Origin: QYOJ01 sp043810345
GTDB taxonomy: Bacteria; Bacteroidota; Bacteroidia; Bacteroidales; FEN-979
Direction: 5' to 3'
NCBI GenBank assembly: GCA_043810345.1
Contig: JBDROF010000099.1
Span: 1 to 45,366 of the forward strand
Length of the DNA: 45,366 nt
Shown: piece by piece, positions 14,450 to 24,258 of the stretch
Position numbering within the stretch: position 1 is the first letter of the stretch
Layout: each line of letters opens with the position of its first letter
Position numbers and translations under genes: made by a program
The notes under the pieces: generated by a model
Databases searched by the model: none
Told to the model about the DNA's origin: nothing
What the model saw: the letters and a program-made list of their open reading frames with translations, nothing else

Positions 14450-16921
14450 TTACCTGATGGCAGCTCCCAGCTTCCCGGAAAATTCCTTTACCAGTCGTTC
14501 CATCACTTTGTCGATCTCTTCCTCTGTCAGGGTTTTTGACTCGTCGCCGAGGAGAAAACTGACCGCATAGGACTTCTTCCCTGCTTCGATCTGTTCCCCT
14601 TCGTAGACATCAAACAGCCCCACCTGGCAAAGGAGCTTCTGCTCTGTATCAAAGGCGACCTGCAGGATCTGATCAAACGAGGTCTCCCTGTTAAGGAGCA
14701 GCGCCAGGTCCCTTCTAGCAACAGGAAATTTCGGCAACTCTCGGTACCGCAAATCCTGCCCAGGAATCAGTTGCAACAACAGGTCCCAGTAAAGATCAGC
14801 ATATAGAACCGGCTGTCTGATATCAAACTGACACAGTACCCGCTTCCGAAGAAACCCGGCTGTAACCAGGCTCTCTCCCTGACTCTGATAGGAGAATCCG
14901 TTGGAGAAGAGAGGGGATTCAACCGGGACCAGATCCAATCCTGCCGGATCGATCGAAATCCGGTTAACTATGGCATGGAGAATTCCTTTGAGCTGAAAGA
15001 TGTCAGCTGGTGCGTCATTTGCATCCCAGCTTTCAACCGCTTTCCGGCCTGTTAGAAAGAGAGCCAGCCGCTGCTCTTCATGATATCCGGGCAATGGATC
15101 ACTGCTTTTGGCTCCTGCCAGCGAATAAACCGTACCCATTTCAAAGAATAAAAGGTCTGATGCTTTCCTGTTCAGGTTATACACAATGGATTCAAGTCCG
15201 CCATAGAGAAGGGTCTGACGCATGACATCCAGATCCCTGCTGCTGGGATTGAGTATCCGTACACACCTCCCTGCCGGGAAGAGAGCGTTATCCTCATAGT
15301 AAGAGGAGCGGGTCAGGGAGTTATTCATGATCTCAAAGAAGCCATTTGAGCTCAACAGATCAGAAACGATGTTCCGGATTTTATCCGGATCTTGTCCCGA
15401 AAGGAAGGAGATGGAGGATTTTACCTCCTGCGGAATCCCGATGTGGTTGTAACCATAAATACGTAACACTTCTTCAATCACATCCGCTTCGCGAGTGACA
15501 TCCACCTTACATGCAGGAATCAACAAATCAAGCCTGGAGGAGCTCTCCTGCGCGATGGCGATGTCAAGGTCGTTCAGAATGCTCTTTACCACGTCGCGAG
15601 GGATCTCTTTTCCGACCAGACGGTCCAGGTTACGAAAGGTAAGTGTGACCTTATTTCTTGCACGGGGTTGGGGGTAAATATCCACCAGTTCAGAGGCGAT
15701 CTCTCCGCCAGCGATCTCCTTGATAAGCAGGGCAGCGCGCTTCAGGGCATAGAGGGTCATCTCAATATCGGTCCCCCTTTCAAAACGGAATGATGCATCG
15801 GTTTGAAGCCCGTGATGCCGGGCTGTTTTCCGGATGGAAACCGGGTTAAAGCAGGCACTCTCCAGGAAAAGGTTCCTGGTTGATTCGGTCACCCCTGAGT
15901 TCATACCTCCGAAGACTCCCGCAATACACATTGGGGCGGCCGTATTACAGATCATCAGGTCGTCGGGGGTGATGGTACGGTCTACTTCATCGAGCGTGAT
16001 AAAGCTGGTCTCTGCCGGGTATTTCCTGACAATCACCTTCTCCCCTTCAATTTTGTCAGCATCAAATGCATGCAGTGGCTGACCCAGTTCCATCTGTACA
16101 AAATTCGTGATGTCGACAATGTTGTTGATAGGTCTTAACCCTATCGAAAGCAGCCTGTTCTTAAGCCAATCTGGTGAGTCACCCACCCTGATGTTGGTGA
16201 TGGTCAATCCCGAATAACGGGGGCTCCCTTTCACATCTTCCACCACCACCCCGATCCGACGGTTCTCATGATCAGGCTTGAATAAAGAGACATCCGGCAT
16301 GGTAACCATAGCTCTTCCGTCAGTAGCCGCCTGATCTTTCCCCAGATTATTGTACACTGCTGCCAGGTCGCGGGCAACGCCCACATGAGAAGCTGCATCA
16401 CTGCGGTTCGGGGTCAACCCGATCTGATAGACCACATCCTCCGAAACCTGAAAATACTCTTTCGCTGGTGTTCCAGGTATGGCGGAAGGATCGAGCACCA
16501 GGATGCCCTCATGGGAAGGCCCTACCCCCAGTTCGTTTTCAGCACAAATCATCCCTTCCGATACCTCTCCACGCAGTTTTGCCTTCTGTATTACCAGCTC
16601 TTGATCTCCTGTGAAGATCCGTGTTCCTACCGTGGCTACAGCCACCTTCTGTCCGGTTGCCACATTGGAGGCTCCACACACGATAGAAAGTAACTCCGGG
16701 CCGCCGACGGATACTTTCGTCAGGCTGAGGTGGCCGGAATTGGGATGTGGTTTACACTCCACCACCTCACCGATGAGTACCCCCCTTAGTCCCCCCTTGA
16801 CACTCTGCCACTCTTCTACACTCTCCACCTCGAGTCCGCATCCGGTCAGCATCTCGGCAACATCTCCGGAAGAGAGGTCAACAGATAGATATTGTTTCAA
16901 CCAGTAGTATGAGATTTTCAT
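14450..16921 (-). CDS. pheT: Phenylalanine--tRNA ligase beta subunit
   Basis: An 823-residue bacterial-type PheT. It pairs with PheS to charge tRNA-Phe. It opens MKISYYWLKQYL. An EMAP/tRNA-binding domain with CKPHPNSGHLSLTKVSVG lies at about 56-73. The B3/B4 region with RYSGLTITNI and GLRPINNIVDITNFV lies at about 232-270, where the editing site is expected. The B5 domain and catalytic-like core follow, and the C-terminal FDX-ACB anticodon-binding domain (LPKFPVARRDLALLLNRETS) closes the protein. The length is normal. pheS is not in the window, so the two subunits are encoded apart, which is common in Bacteroidota. Confidence 0.97.
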   Translation of the reverse strand: MKISYYWLKQYLSVDLSSGDVAEMLTGCGLEVESVEEWQSVKGGLRGVLIGEVVECKPHPNSGHLSLTKVSVGGPELLSIVCGASNVATGQKVAVATVGTRIFTGDQELVIQKAKLRGEVSEGMICAENELGVGPSHEGILVLDPSAIPGTPAKEYFQVSEDVVYQIGLTPNRSDAASHVGVARDLAAVYNNLGKDQAATDGRAMVTMPDVSLFKPDHENRRIGVVVEDVKGSPRYSGLTITNIRVGDSPDWLKNRLLSIGLRPINNIVDITNFVQMELGQPLHAFDADKIEGEKVIVRKYPAETSFITLDEVDRTITPDDLMICNTAAPMCIAGVFGGMNSGVTESTRNLFLESACFNPVSIRKTARHHGLQTDASFRFERGTDIEMTLYALKRAALLIKEIAGGEIASELVDIYPQPRARNKVTLTFRNLDRLVGKEIPRDVVKSILNDLDIAIAQESSSRLDLLIPACKVDVTREADVIEEVLRIYGYNHIGIPQEVKSSISFLSGQDPDKIRNIVSDLLSSNGFFEIMNNSLTRSSYYEDNALFPAGRCVRILNPSSRDLDVMRQTLLYGGLESIVYNLNRKASDLLFFEMGTVYSLAGAKSSDPLPGYHEEQRLALFLTGRKAVESWDANDAPADIFQLKGILHAIVNRISIDPAGLDLVPVESPLFSNGFSYQSQGESLVTAGFLRKRVLCQFDIRQPVLYADLYWDLLLQLIPGQDLRYRELPKFPVARRDLALLLNRETSFDQILQVAFDTEQKLLCQVGLFDVYEGEQIEAGKKSYAVSFLLGDESKTLTEEEIDKVMERLVKEFSGKLGAAIR

Positions 16922-16943
16922 GGATTGGTTCCGTTAAAAGGGT

Positions 16944-16951
16944 CAAAATTA
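16944..16951 (-). promoter_or_regulatory. Candidate -7 box for pheT
   Basis: TAATTTTG on the minus strand matches TAnnTTTG and lies 22 bases before the pheT start, in the 48-base gap after the recG stop. No -33 TTTG is found at 19 bases. Confidence 0.45.
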
Positions 16952-16969
16952 GGGATAAAATCCGGAAAA

Positions 16970-19069
16970 TCAGCTGATGAGTCCCCAGTTATGCTCGTAT
17001 CTATGAATCATACTGAGATGACGGTTCAGTCGCAGGTTTTCCGGACGTTCCAGTCCCGGGTCCTCTTCGATGATCCGGGTTGCCAGATTCCGGCTGTATT
17101 TCAATATCTTTTCGTCCTTGACAATATCGGCGATCTTCAGATCCAGGATTCCGCTCTGCTGGGTTCCTTCCAGATCGCCCGGTCCGCGTAGCTGCAGGTC
17201 CGTTTCTGCAATCCGGAACCCGTCCGTGGTATGCACCATTGTTTGGATCCGTTTGCGGGCATCATTGGTCAGTTTATCCGAGGTCATCAGGATGCAGAAG
17301 GACTGATCAGCTCCCCGGCCAACCCGTCCCCGAAGCTGATGCAACTGGGAAAGACCAAACCGTTCTGCATTCTCGATCACCATCACAGAGGCGTTGGGAA
17401 TGTCAACACCCACCTCGATGACCGTAGTGGCTACCATGACCTGTGTTTGTCCTTTGACAAAACGCTGCATCTCAAATTCTTTATCAACAGACTTCATCTG
17501 TCCGTGGACAATGCTGATGGCATAATCCGGCAGGGGGAACTCCCTGACTACCGCATCATACCCGTCCATCAGATTCTTGAGATCCATGGTCTCTGACTCC
17601 TTGATCAGAGGATAAACAATATACACCTGGCGCCCCTCCTTGATCTTCTTCTTCAGGAAGCCGAAAAGCTCCAGCCGTCTGGACTCGTATGCATGGCGAG
17701 TAACTACCGGTATGCGGCCGGGTGGCATCTCGTCGATAACGGAAGCGTCGAGATCGCCATAGAGGGTCATAGCCAGCGTCCGGGGGATCGGGGTTGCTGT
17801 CATGACCAGTACATGCGGGGTGATGCGGTTTTTCTCCCAGAGTTTCGCACGCTGGGCAACTCCGAACCGGTGTTGTTCATCGATCACTACCAGACCCAGA
17901 GCCTTGAATTGCACATACTCTTCCAGCAGGGCATGTGTGCCAATTACGATATGGATCTCTCCGTTGACCAGCCCCTGTTGCATCTCTTTTCTATCGGCTG
18001 CCCGGGTGGATCCGGTCAGAAGCCGTATCTCCACCTTCATTTCATCAAGCATCCCGCTTATCGTTTGAAAATGTTGATTAGCAAGGATTTCAGTGGGAGC
18101 CATAAGACAGGTCTGGTATCCGTTGTCCAGTGCGATCAGCATGGTCATCAGGGCCACCAGGGTCTTCCCGCTGCCCACATCCCCCTGGAGTAACCGGTTC
18201 ATCTGTTTACCGGAACCCAGATCGGCCCGGATCTCTTTGATCACCCGTTTCTGGGCCCCGGTCAACTCAAAGGTCAGATGGTTCCGGTAAAACCGGTTGA
18301 CAAATTCTCCTACATGGGTGAAAGGATGTCCTTGCTGCTTATGCAAGCGGAGAAATTTTTGCTGGAGTAACCGGAGTTGGATGAAGAAAAGCTCTTCGAA
18401 TTTCAACCTGGCCTGGGCGCGTTTCAGCTGATCGGGGCTCTCCGGAAAGTGAATGTTAACAAACGCCTCCTGGCGGGGGATCAGTCGCAGGGATTGAAGG
18501 ATCTCCGCTGGTATCGTCTCCGGAACATGAAACTTCTCCTGGAGGAGCAGGGTTTTCATCAGTTTTGAAATCCCTCTGCTGTCCAATCCTTTCGACTTAA
18601 GTTTCTCCGAGGAGTTATAGAGAGGTCTCAGTATCTCACTCAGGGAGGGAGGTTGGTCGGATGGTACTTCAAGCTCGGGATGAGCGATGTTCCAACGACC
18701 GCTGAAACGGGTGGGCCTGCCGAAGATCACAACCTCTTTACCGGGGGTCAGTTTATCAGCAACCCATTTGAGTCCCTTGAACCATACCAGATCCAGGGTG
18801 CCGGTGAGATCGGCTACCGTAGCTACCAATCTTTGGGAGCGAGGAGGCCCCATCGTTTGTACCGACCTGATGACCGCTTTCACCTGGATAAATGTCATCT
18901 CCTCGCGGATCTCTGTTATCTTATAGAACCGGCTTCTGTCGATGTACCGAAAAGGAAAGCACGAGAGGAATTCGCCAAAGGTATTTACCTGAAGCTCTTT
19001 CCGAAGCATCTCACCCCGGGCAGGCCCTACCCCTTTGAGGTATTCGATTGGTGTCGATAAAAATGGCAA
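16970..19069 (-). CDS. recG: ATP-dependent DNA helicase RecG
   Basis: A 699-residue RecG, the fork-reversal and branch-migration helicase of replication repair. The N-terminal wedge/OB domain (about 1-250) opens PIEYLKGVGPARGEML. Helicase motif I is LLQGDVGSGKTLVAL (about 294-308), the DEAD-type box is VIDEQHRFGVAQR, and motif III is MTATPIPRTLAM. The C-terminal helicase part has QLHQLRGRVGRGADQSFC, followed by the RecG-specific DLQLRGPGDLEGTQQSG. All motifs are intact. It starts 3 bases after the gldN stop and may be read through from the gld operon. Confidence 0.97.
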   Translation of the reverse strand: MPFLSTPIEYLKGVGPARGEMLRKELQVNTFGEFLSCFPFRYIDRSRFYKITEIREEMTFIQVKAVIRSVQTMGPPRSQRLVATVADLTGTLDLVWFKGLKWVADKLTPGKEVVIFGRPTRFSGRWNIAHPELEVPSDQPPSLSEILRPLYNSSEKLKSKGLDSRGISKLMKTLLLQEKFHVPETIPAEILQSLRLIPRQEAFVNIHFPESPDQLKRAQARLKFEELFFIQLRLLQQKFLRLHKQQGHPFTHVGEFVNRFYRNHLTFELTGAQKRVIKEIRADLGSGKQMNRLLQGDVGSGKTLVALMTMLIALDNGYQTCLMAPTEILANQHFQTISGMLDEMKVEIRLLTGSTRAADRKEMQQGLVNGEIHIVIGTHALLEEYVQFKALGLVVIDEQHRFGVAQRAKLWEKNRITPHVLVMTATPIPRTLAMTLYGDLDASVIDEMPPGRIPVVTRHAYESRRLELFGFLKKKIKEGRQVYIVYPLIKESETMDLKNLMDGYDAVVREFPLPDYAISIVHGQMKSVDKEFEMQRFVKGQTQVMVATTVIEVGVDIPNASVMVIENAERFGLSQLHQLRGRVGRGADQSFCILMTSDKLTNDARKRIQTMVHTTDGFRIAETDLQLRGPGDLEGTQQSGILDLKIADIVKDEKILKYSRNLATRIIEEDPGLERPENLRLNRHLSMIHRYEHNWGLIS

Positions 19070-19072
19070 TTT

Positions 19073-19921
19073 TTAATACTCCCAGAGGCCCTCTTCGAAT
19101 TCGAAGATCTGGCTCTTGGCACGTTCTGACTCCAGCAATGCATCCACTCCAATGGCGTACTGGTTGATCTGACGGTCGTACACATTCTCAAACTTTGTGA
19201 TGTAGCTTCCAAAGATGCGTTTGGTGAAGGCATCGTCGAAGCTCATCCGGCCGGCGGAGCCGTTTTTCAGGTTGAAGATCTCAGAGTGCGCAAAAACATT
19301 ACGGCATTCAGGAAAATATACCCAGAAAAGCTGCTGGTCGCCACGGTATTCTCCCTGATCTGTAAAGCTGGCCATCAGCGGGCAGATTCCAAGAATCCGT
19401 ACTTCAAAGACCGATCGTTGCTTGTCAAAAAACCAATCTTCTTTAATCATGAATTTCTTTACGTCTGAGGCATAAAAGGGTTTGGTAATCACCGTATCAA
19501 AACCAGTTCCGTCAGGTCTCTTCAACCTTACCCGCTCAGGTTGTTCCAGTTTATCCATCATCTCCTTGAAGGTGATGGGGTAGAGAAACTGGTCATTGGT
19601 TGTGGAGTAAGCTGTAAGGGTTCCCTCACGGAGACCGTCCATCAAGACCTGGACAAGGCTTTTCCAGCCACCCTGTGGCTGTTCCGGATAGTAATAGGTT
19701 AGATTCATCTTCTCCCGCATATCCACGGTTCTCCAGATCCGTTTAGTCCACACAATATCGGCCTCCCGAAGATTGATGTAGGGAATCGGCTGTAACTCCA
19801 CGATCGCCGATTTATCAAAGATACCATCCCGTGGAGGGGCTTCCAGAACTTGACCGAAGGAAGTCCGTTTTAATCCCGTGAAACACGTTGCAATTAAAAC
19901 GATCATGAGCAATTTTTTCAT
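19073..19921 (-). CDS. gldN: Type IX secretion/gliding protein GldN (PorN)
   Basis: A 282-residue periplasmic protein with a signal peptide (KKLLMIVLIATCFTGLKRTS, cleavage near FGQ). The core matches GldN: early ELQPIPYINLREADIVWTKR at about 42-61 and VDMREKMNLTYYYPEQPQGG at about 66-85, then LYPITFKEMMDKLE and RVLGICPLM-like strands. GldN/PorN forms the large periplasmic ring with GldK/PorK under the outer membrane and contacts the GldM periplasmic domain. It is the last gene of porP-gldK-gldL-gldM-gldN; the gap to gldM is 24 bases and the gap to recG is 3. Confidence 0.95.
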   Translation of the reverse strand: MKKLLMIVLIATCFTGLKRTSFGQVLEAPPRDGIFDKSAIVELQPIPYINLREADIVWTKRIWRTVDMREKMNLTYYYPEQPQGGWKSLVQVLMDGLREGTLTAYSTTNDQFLYPITFKEMMDKLEQPERVRLKRPDGTGFDTVITKPFYASDVKKFMIKEDWFFDKQRSVFEVRILGICPLMASFTDQGEYRGDQQLFWVYFPECRNVFAHSEIFNLKNGSAGRMSFDDAFTKRIFGSYITKFENVYDRQINQYAIGVDALLESERAKSQIFEFEEGLWEY

Positions 19922-19945
19922 AGTTCCTCCCTTATCTATAGGATA

Positions 19946-21547
19946 TTAATTGATCTTTAAACTTATGGATGAGATATTCCTGTCGCCATCTGGTCCTCTA
20001 ACTGCGATATCCTCAAACCAGATACGTTTGTTTTTCTTGGCATCCTGGATGATCCGTGTAATCTCCTGAGTAAGGCGGTTGCCCTGCACCGGGATTTCCG
20101 TGATATATCCTGCTATATCGGTAACGAAGGTATACGATATGACGGTATACCTCAGGTCAAAGTCAAACCAGGCCGGCATTTCTGCTACGAGGTAGGGGCC
20201 AGCCAGCAGGATGCTTTTCGATACCATTCCCTCGTCTTTTCCCCCGATGGTAGCAATCGGGTCTGGTACTATTTTGAGCCTGAACGTGCTGGAACCCATG
20301 CTTTTTGTTTTTCCTGAGAAGATAGCATTCACTGAAATGATAGCTTCCCGTGTGCCTTTGGGCAGATCATAGACGATCCAATTGTCGCCATCAGCTCTGA
20401 TTCGCCCCTCTGTAATGGCCGGGATGATCCGCTCAGGGCCTCCCGGAACAGAGATTGAAACCGGATTCTCGACCCCGATGTAAAACACATTCATTTTCGT
20501 GGGAGAGATGGTCAGCGCCGGTTTGGCCACAATGTATTCATCCTTGAAGTGAAATGACATGGTGTCGCCCAGAGGGCTGATGATCTTGATGATCCCTGCA
20601 AACCGTTTCAGTCCTTCGGAAGTGGCCGGGAGTTTGAGGGTTACAAACCCACCCGTACCTTCCAGGGGGGAAGCCAGATGGTAGTTAGCCGGAGTCAGGG
20701 TGTCGGCTCCAAACAGGTACCTGACATTCGGATTTTGCTTCGTGTCATAAGCTGCCACCAGGATCTCTGCCTGGTACTCTTCTCCGATAAAGACATAGTT
20801 GCTTTTAGGGATCACCTTGGCCTTGATCTCATCAAATTTCCAGTCTTCCGCTGTCACGGATGCGTATAGGTTATTGATCACGTCAAACTCCGCATTGAGG
20901 ATCTCGGCTTTGATCTCGTTTAAAATGGTCACAGAGGCGACAAGGATGGTGTGATAGAAATTGTGCATCTGCCAGTTCTGTTCTACCCCGTTGGCATCAT
21001 AATAAGGCCCGTCGGTACTCAGTCCAATCTGGATTACTTCCCGGTATTTCGGGTCAACCAGGTTGAGCATATCTTCCCGGTAGTTCTCTATGCGTTTTCG
21101 CAGATCCGCGGCCCTTCCTGTAGATCCATCGTGGGACTGGCCGATAAAGAAATCTGTGGGAATGTCAAAATTATCTTTTCGTGCCGTCTCGGCCAGCTTC
21201 ATATTCCCGGCTTCCTGTATTGTCTGCAGCCGCTCTGTCCGTCTTATTACTTCGAACTTCAGGGTATCCACATAGGCAATCAGATCATCTGACAATTTGT
21301 GTGCTTCCTGCGCCTTGATCCAGTTGGGACCAACTTTTTCAGGCGCTATCTGGTATTGCTGTTTAAATTTACTGTAAGATGCGTCCAGTTTCTGAGAAAA
21401 ATTTTCGTTGGTGGTCTCCATGGTTTCGTTGACCACAATGAATGCATCCAGGATCTGTTTCGAAACATTCAGTGCGAGAAGTGCTGTCAACACCAGATAC
21501 AGCATCCCGATCAATTTTTGTCTCGGTGTCTCCTTATATCCAGCCAT
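19946..21547 (-). CDS. gldM: Type IX secretion motor protein GldM (PorM)
   Basis: A 533-residue protein with a single N-terminal membrane helix (LIGMLYLVLTALLALNVSKQ, about 12-31) and a long periplasmic part made of stacked domains, ending in a GldK/N-contact domain. GldM turns with GldL as the proton-driven motor that powers type IX secretion and gliding. The cytoplasmic start MAGYKETPRQ keeps the conserved Arg at position 9 reported to matter in Flavobacterium GldM. The next helix (LDAFIVVNETMETTNENFSQ) is a conserved part of the family. Length agrees with homologues (about 510-530). It lies between gldL and gldN. Confidence 0.96.
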   Translation of the reverse strand: MAGYKETPRQKLIGMLYLVLTALLALNVSKQILDAFIVVNETMETTNENFSQKLDASYSKFKQQYQIAPEKVGPNWIKAQEAHKLSDDLIAYVDTLKFEVIRRTERLQTIQEAGNMKLAETARKDNFDIPTDFFIGQSHDGSTGRAADLRKRIENYREDMLNLVDPKYREVIQIGLSTDGPYYDANGVEQNWQMHNFYHTILVASVTILNEIKAEILNAEFDVINNLYASVTAEDWKFDEIKAKVIPKSNYVFIGEEYQAEILVAAYDTKQNPNVRYLFGADTLTPANYHLASPLEGTGGFVTLKLPATSEGLKRFAGIIKIISPLGDTMSFHFKDEYIVAKPALTISPTKMNVFYIGVENPVSISVPGGPERIIPAITEGRIRADGDNWIVYDLPKGTREAIISVNAIFSGKTKSMGSSTFRLKIVPDPIATIGGKDEGMVSKSILLAGPYLVAEMPAWFDFDLRYTVISYTFVTDIAGYITEIPVQGNRLTQEITRIIQDAKKNKRIWFEDIAVRGPDGDRNISSISLKIN

Positions 21548-21596
21548 TAATCTCTTAGTTTTTTAGGTGAATCTGGGATTGTTTGCACTGACCTTG

Positions 21597-22769
21597 TTAT
21601 TTGAGGTTAACATTCATGGCTGACAGCATGTTGCCATAAACCTTGTTGAGGGCGGCAACGTTTTGTGCCAGGATGCTGACCTCCTCCTTAAACCTGCCTG
21701 TGCGTTCCACAGATTCATTTAAGTTGGTCAGGAACCGGGAGATGGAATCGTGCATTTCTCCGGTGACATCCACCTGTTTGGAAGTAGCCTGGAGCTGCTC
21801 CACCACTGCGGTGTTGAGAGCGGCCAGGTTGTTTTTATATTGGCCAGAATTTACTGTTGATTCATCCAGATTCTGAACCAGTTGACGGAGCACCTGGTTA
21901 AACCGGTTGGACTGTTCCATCTGTTCATTCGAGCTCTGCAGATTGAGTTCATACAAGGCATTCAGAGCCGAGAGGTTACCGGAGATCTTTTGCAATTGCT
22001 CGTTATAGTTCTCCCCATGGGTGGCAGTATGACTCAGCGCTTGGGTTGTTTTGGAGAGGATCTCTGCCGATTCGTTGTATTTTTCTATGAACCTGTTCGA
22101 GCTGGCTGTGATATTTGAGAGGCTGTTGTTCAGCTCCGTATTCAGGTTAACTTCTTCATTCAGTGTTTCAGCAACCCGGGCATAAACGCCTGACAGGTTG
22201 GCGGCACTCTGCGATGCGGCCTGCATGTTCTGAAGTTGATCCTCTGAAACCGATGTGGCCTCGTTCATAGCGTAAGCTGTTTTGCTATAGGATGTTGACA
22301 ATTCAGAGACAGATTCAGTAGCTTGTTTCAGGGTGTTTACATACTGGTCGTTAGCCAGAGAGGCATTACTTACGTTGGAGATCTGTGAGGTGGTTTCTGT
22401 CAGATTTCGCAATCCTGTACCCAGACTCTCAATCAACTCCGGCTCTATTTTCGCCTGTTTGAGCATGTTATCCAGCTGTTGTGTTATCGTCCCGATAGGA
22501 GCTCCGTGTTCATCCACCTCACCGTGATAGATGCCTGCCAGCTGCGGGTAGACCAAACTCCAGTCGGGTTCGACATGAGGCGGTTCGAACGCTGAAAAGA
22601 AGAAAATGATTGACTCGCATCCCAGACCAATGATCAACATAATATCGGCATACGGATAGTGGTTGATCTTGAATAAGGCGCCGAGAATTACAACGGATGC
22701 TCCCCAACCATACAGTTTTGACATGAAGTTGCGGTAGACTCTTGTTCTTGCGAATTGAAATATACCCAT
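21597..22769 (-). CDS. gldL: Type IX secretion motor protein GldL (PorL), long form
   Basis: A 390-residue protein with two N-terminal membrane helices (about 18-34 and 42-61), the second holding E52 in LGCESIIFFFSAF. That Glu is in the position of the proton-path Glu of Flavobacterium GldL. The conserved EPDWSLVYPQLAG follows. The remaining about 310 residues form a Ser/Asn/Gln-rich, probably helical cytoplasmic tail with three related NxxALN-type segments (GNLSALNALYELN, NNLAALNTAVVEQ, QNVAALNKVYGNM). GldL of Flavobacterium is about 215 residues and PorL of P. gingivalis about 310, so this is a long version. The gene lies between gldK and gldM. Confidence 0.93.
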   Translation of the reverse strand: MGIFQFARTRVYRNFMSKLYGWGASVVILGALFKINHYPYADIMLIIGLGCESIIFFFSAFEPPHVEPDWSLVYPQLAGIYHGEVDEHGAPIGTITQQLDNMLKQAKIEPELIESLGTGLRNLTETTSQISNVSNASLANDQYVNTLKQATESVSELSTSYSKTAYAMNEATSVSEDQLQNMQAASQSAANLSGVYARVAETLNEEVNLNTELNNSLSNITASSNRFIEKYNESAEILSKTTQALSHTATHGENYNEQLQKISGNLSALNALYELNLQSSNEQMEQSNRFNQVLRQLVQNLDESTVNSGQYKNNLAALNTAVVEQLQATSKQVDVTGEMHDSISRFLTNLNESVERTGRFKEEVSILAQNVAALNKVYGNMLSAMNVNLK

Positions 22770-22789
22770 TTTGTTTCTGAATTATATGA

Positions 22790-24157
22790 TTATTTATACA
22801 CTTTTGAAGCACGGGCAGGATTGTCGTCCTTCTGACGTCCCAGGAAGTTTTGCACGCAACGAAATCCGACATAACATTTTGCAGTGTCCTGGTATTCATA
22901 CGCCCGTGATGAAACTCGGAGGTAATAGGCCACATCCTTCCAGGAGCCACCGCGGACCACTTTCCGCTTCAGGGCTGGAGGATCGGCATCTTTGGCGTTA
23001 TACTGGTAATCAGGATTCAGATCCCAGGCAAAGTTGTAGGAAGAGGGATGGAACGCAGAGTTGGTCCATTCAGCCACATTCCCCGACATATCGTATAGGC
23101 CAAAATCGTTGGCGGGGTAATGGGCAACGATCACCGTATGTGCGCCACCATCATCAATGTAATCACCTCGCAACGGCTTGAAATTCGCCAGGAAACACCC
23201 TTTATCGTTACGGGTATACGGACCACCCCACGGATAGGGATTCCCATCATATCCACCACGGGCTGCCCATTCCCATTCCGCTTCGGAGGGGAGGCGAAAA
23301 TCGCTGATAGCTGTTTCGCCTTTCTTCCCATAGAGGAAACTGTTCTTTATCTGGGTTCTCCAGATACAGAAGGCCTTGGCCTGTTTCCAGTTGACGCCCA
23401 CCACAGGATAGTGATCATAGGCAGGATGCCAGAAGTACTTCTCGGTCATCGGATCATTGAATGAGTATACATAATCATGGATCCAGCAGAGGGTATCCGG
23501 ATAGATGTTGATGACCTCTTTCCGAACGTAGACTGAGCGGTCTTTCAACCCTTGCGGACGGTTGGCAAGACTGGCTTCGATGGCTTCGCCACCCTGGGAA
23601 TAATCTTTAGCTGCTGCAGCTTTCAGTTCGACAAAGTAATACTCGAAGTAGAGTTTCCTGGTGTCGATCTCTTTTCTCCGGAAATATCGCTCTTCTTCAG
23701 GCAGATACATATCAGCCAACGCATCCCTAACATCCTGTTCATCAGAGGCCCATTCAAGCTTCGTTTCCCAGTTGATAAACGGGGGATCGTAAACTTCGCC
23801 AGTTTTCTCATTTTCAGACAACAGGTAGAGATCTGGCTGAACCTCACCCAGAATCCGGCGGGCAATCGAGTCCCTGACCCAGTAAACAAACTGCCGGTAT
23901 TCGTTGTTGGTGATCTCCGTTTGATCCATAAAAAAGGACTGGACCGTTACTGTCTTTGCGTTGTTGATCTGCGTGTAAAGGACATCTTCGTCGCCAATTC
24001 CCATGGTGTAGCTGCCCATTGGAATGTATACCATACCAAAAGGATCAGGCTGATAGTAACGTTTTCGGTTCTTCACACCTGTGAGCTCTCCGCTGCCTGA
24101 GTTTCCGCAACTTCCCAGGAAAAGGAGCAGGGTGAAATAGATGAGCAGTTTTTTCAT
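22790..24157 (-). CDS. gldK: Type IX secretion/gliding lipoprotein GldK (PorK)
   Basis: A 455-residue lipoprotein (LLLFLGSCGNSG, lipidation at C17). The body has the formylglycine-generating-enzyme/SUMF1 fold: PMGSYTMGIGDED at about 45-57, NEYRQFVYWVRDS, then VGVNWKQAKAFCIWRT, the RLPSEAEWEWAARGGYDG signature, YDMSGNVAEWTN and VVRGGSWKD. In GldK/PorK the fold is used as a ring-forming structural protein of the outer membrane, not as a known enzyme. It is the first of the gldKLMN block; gldL follows after 20 bases. A -7-like TATCTTTG lies 83 bases upstream. Confidence 0.95.
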   Translation of the reverse strand: MKKLLIYFTLLLFLGSCGNSGSGELTGVKNRKRYYQPDPFGMVYIPMGSYTMGIGDEDVLYTQINNAKTVTVQSFFMDQTEITNNEYRQFVYWVRDSIARRILGEVQPDLYLLSENEKTGEVYDPPFINWETKLEWASDEQDVRDALADMYLPEEERYFRRKEIDTRKLYFEYYFVELKAAAAKDYSQGGEAIEASLANRPQGLKDRSVYVRKEVINIYPDTLCWIHDYVYSFNDPMTEKYFWHPAYDHYPVVGVNWKQAKAFCIWRTQIKNSFLYGKKGETAISDFRLPSEAEWEWAARGGYDGNPYPWGGPYTRNDKGCFLANFKPLRGDYIDDGGAHTVIVAHYPANDFGLYDMSGNVAEWTNSAFHPSSYNFAWDLNPDYQYNAKDADPPALKRKVVRGGSWKDVAYYLRVSSRAYEYQDTAKCYVGFRCVQNFLGRQKDDNPARASKVYK

Positions 24158-24239
24158 TTTTGGCTGATTAAATGATGAAAAATAACGCTGCGTATTGTGT
24201 TTTAGTATTTATTTTCTCTTAAAATTCCGAATAAAACGG

Positions 24240-24247
24240 CAAAGATA
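24240..24247 (-). promoter_or_regulatory. Candidate -7 box for gldKLMN
   Basis: TATCTTTG on the minus strand, matching TAnnTTTG, lies 12 bases after the porP stop and 83 bases before gldK. If used, gldKLMN would have a long leader and be transcribed apart from porP. Confidence 0.45.
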
Positions 24248-24258
24248 AACATTTTATA

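Noticed and set aside
22560..22590. tRNA-like GGTTCGAA word
   Set aside because: It lies in the gldL coding sequence and no cloverleaf can be built around it.
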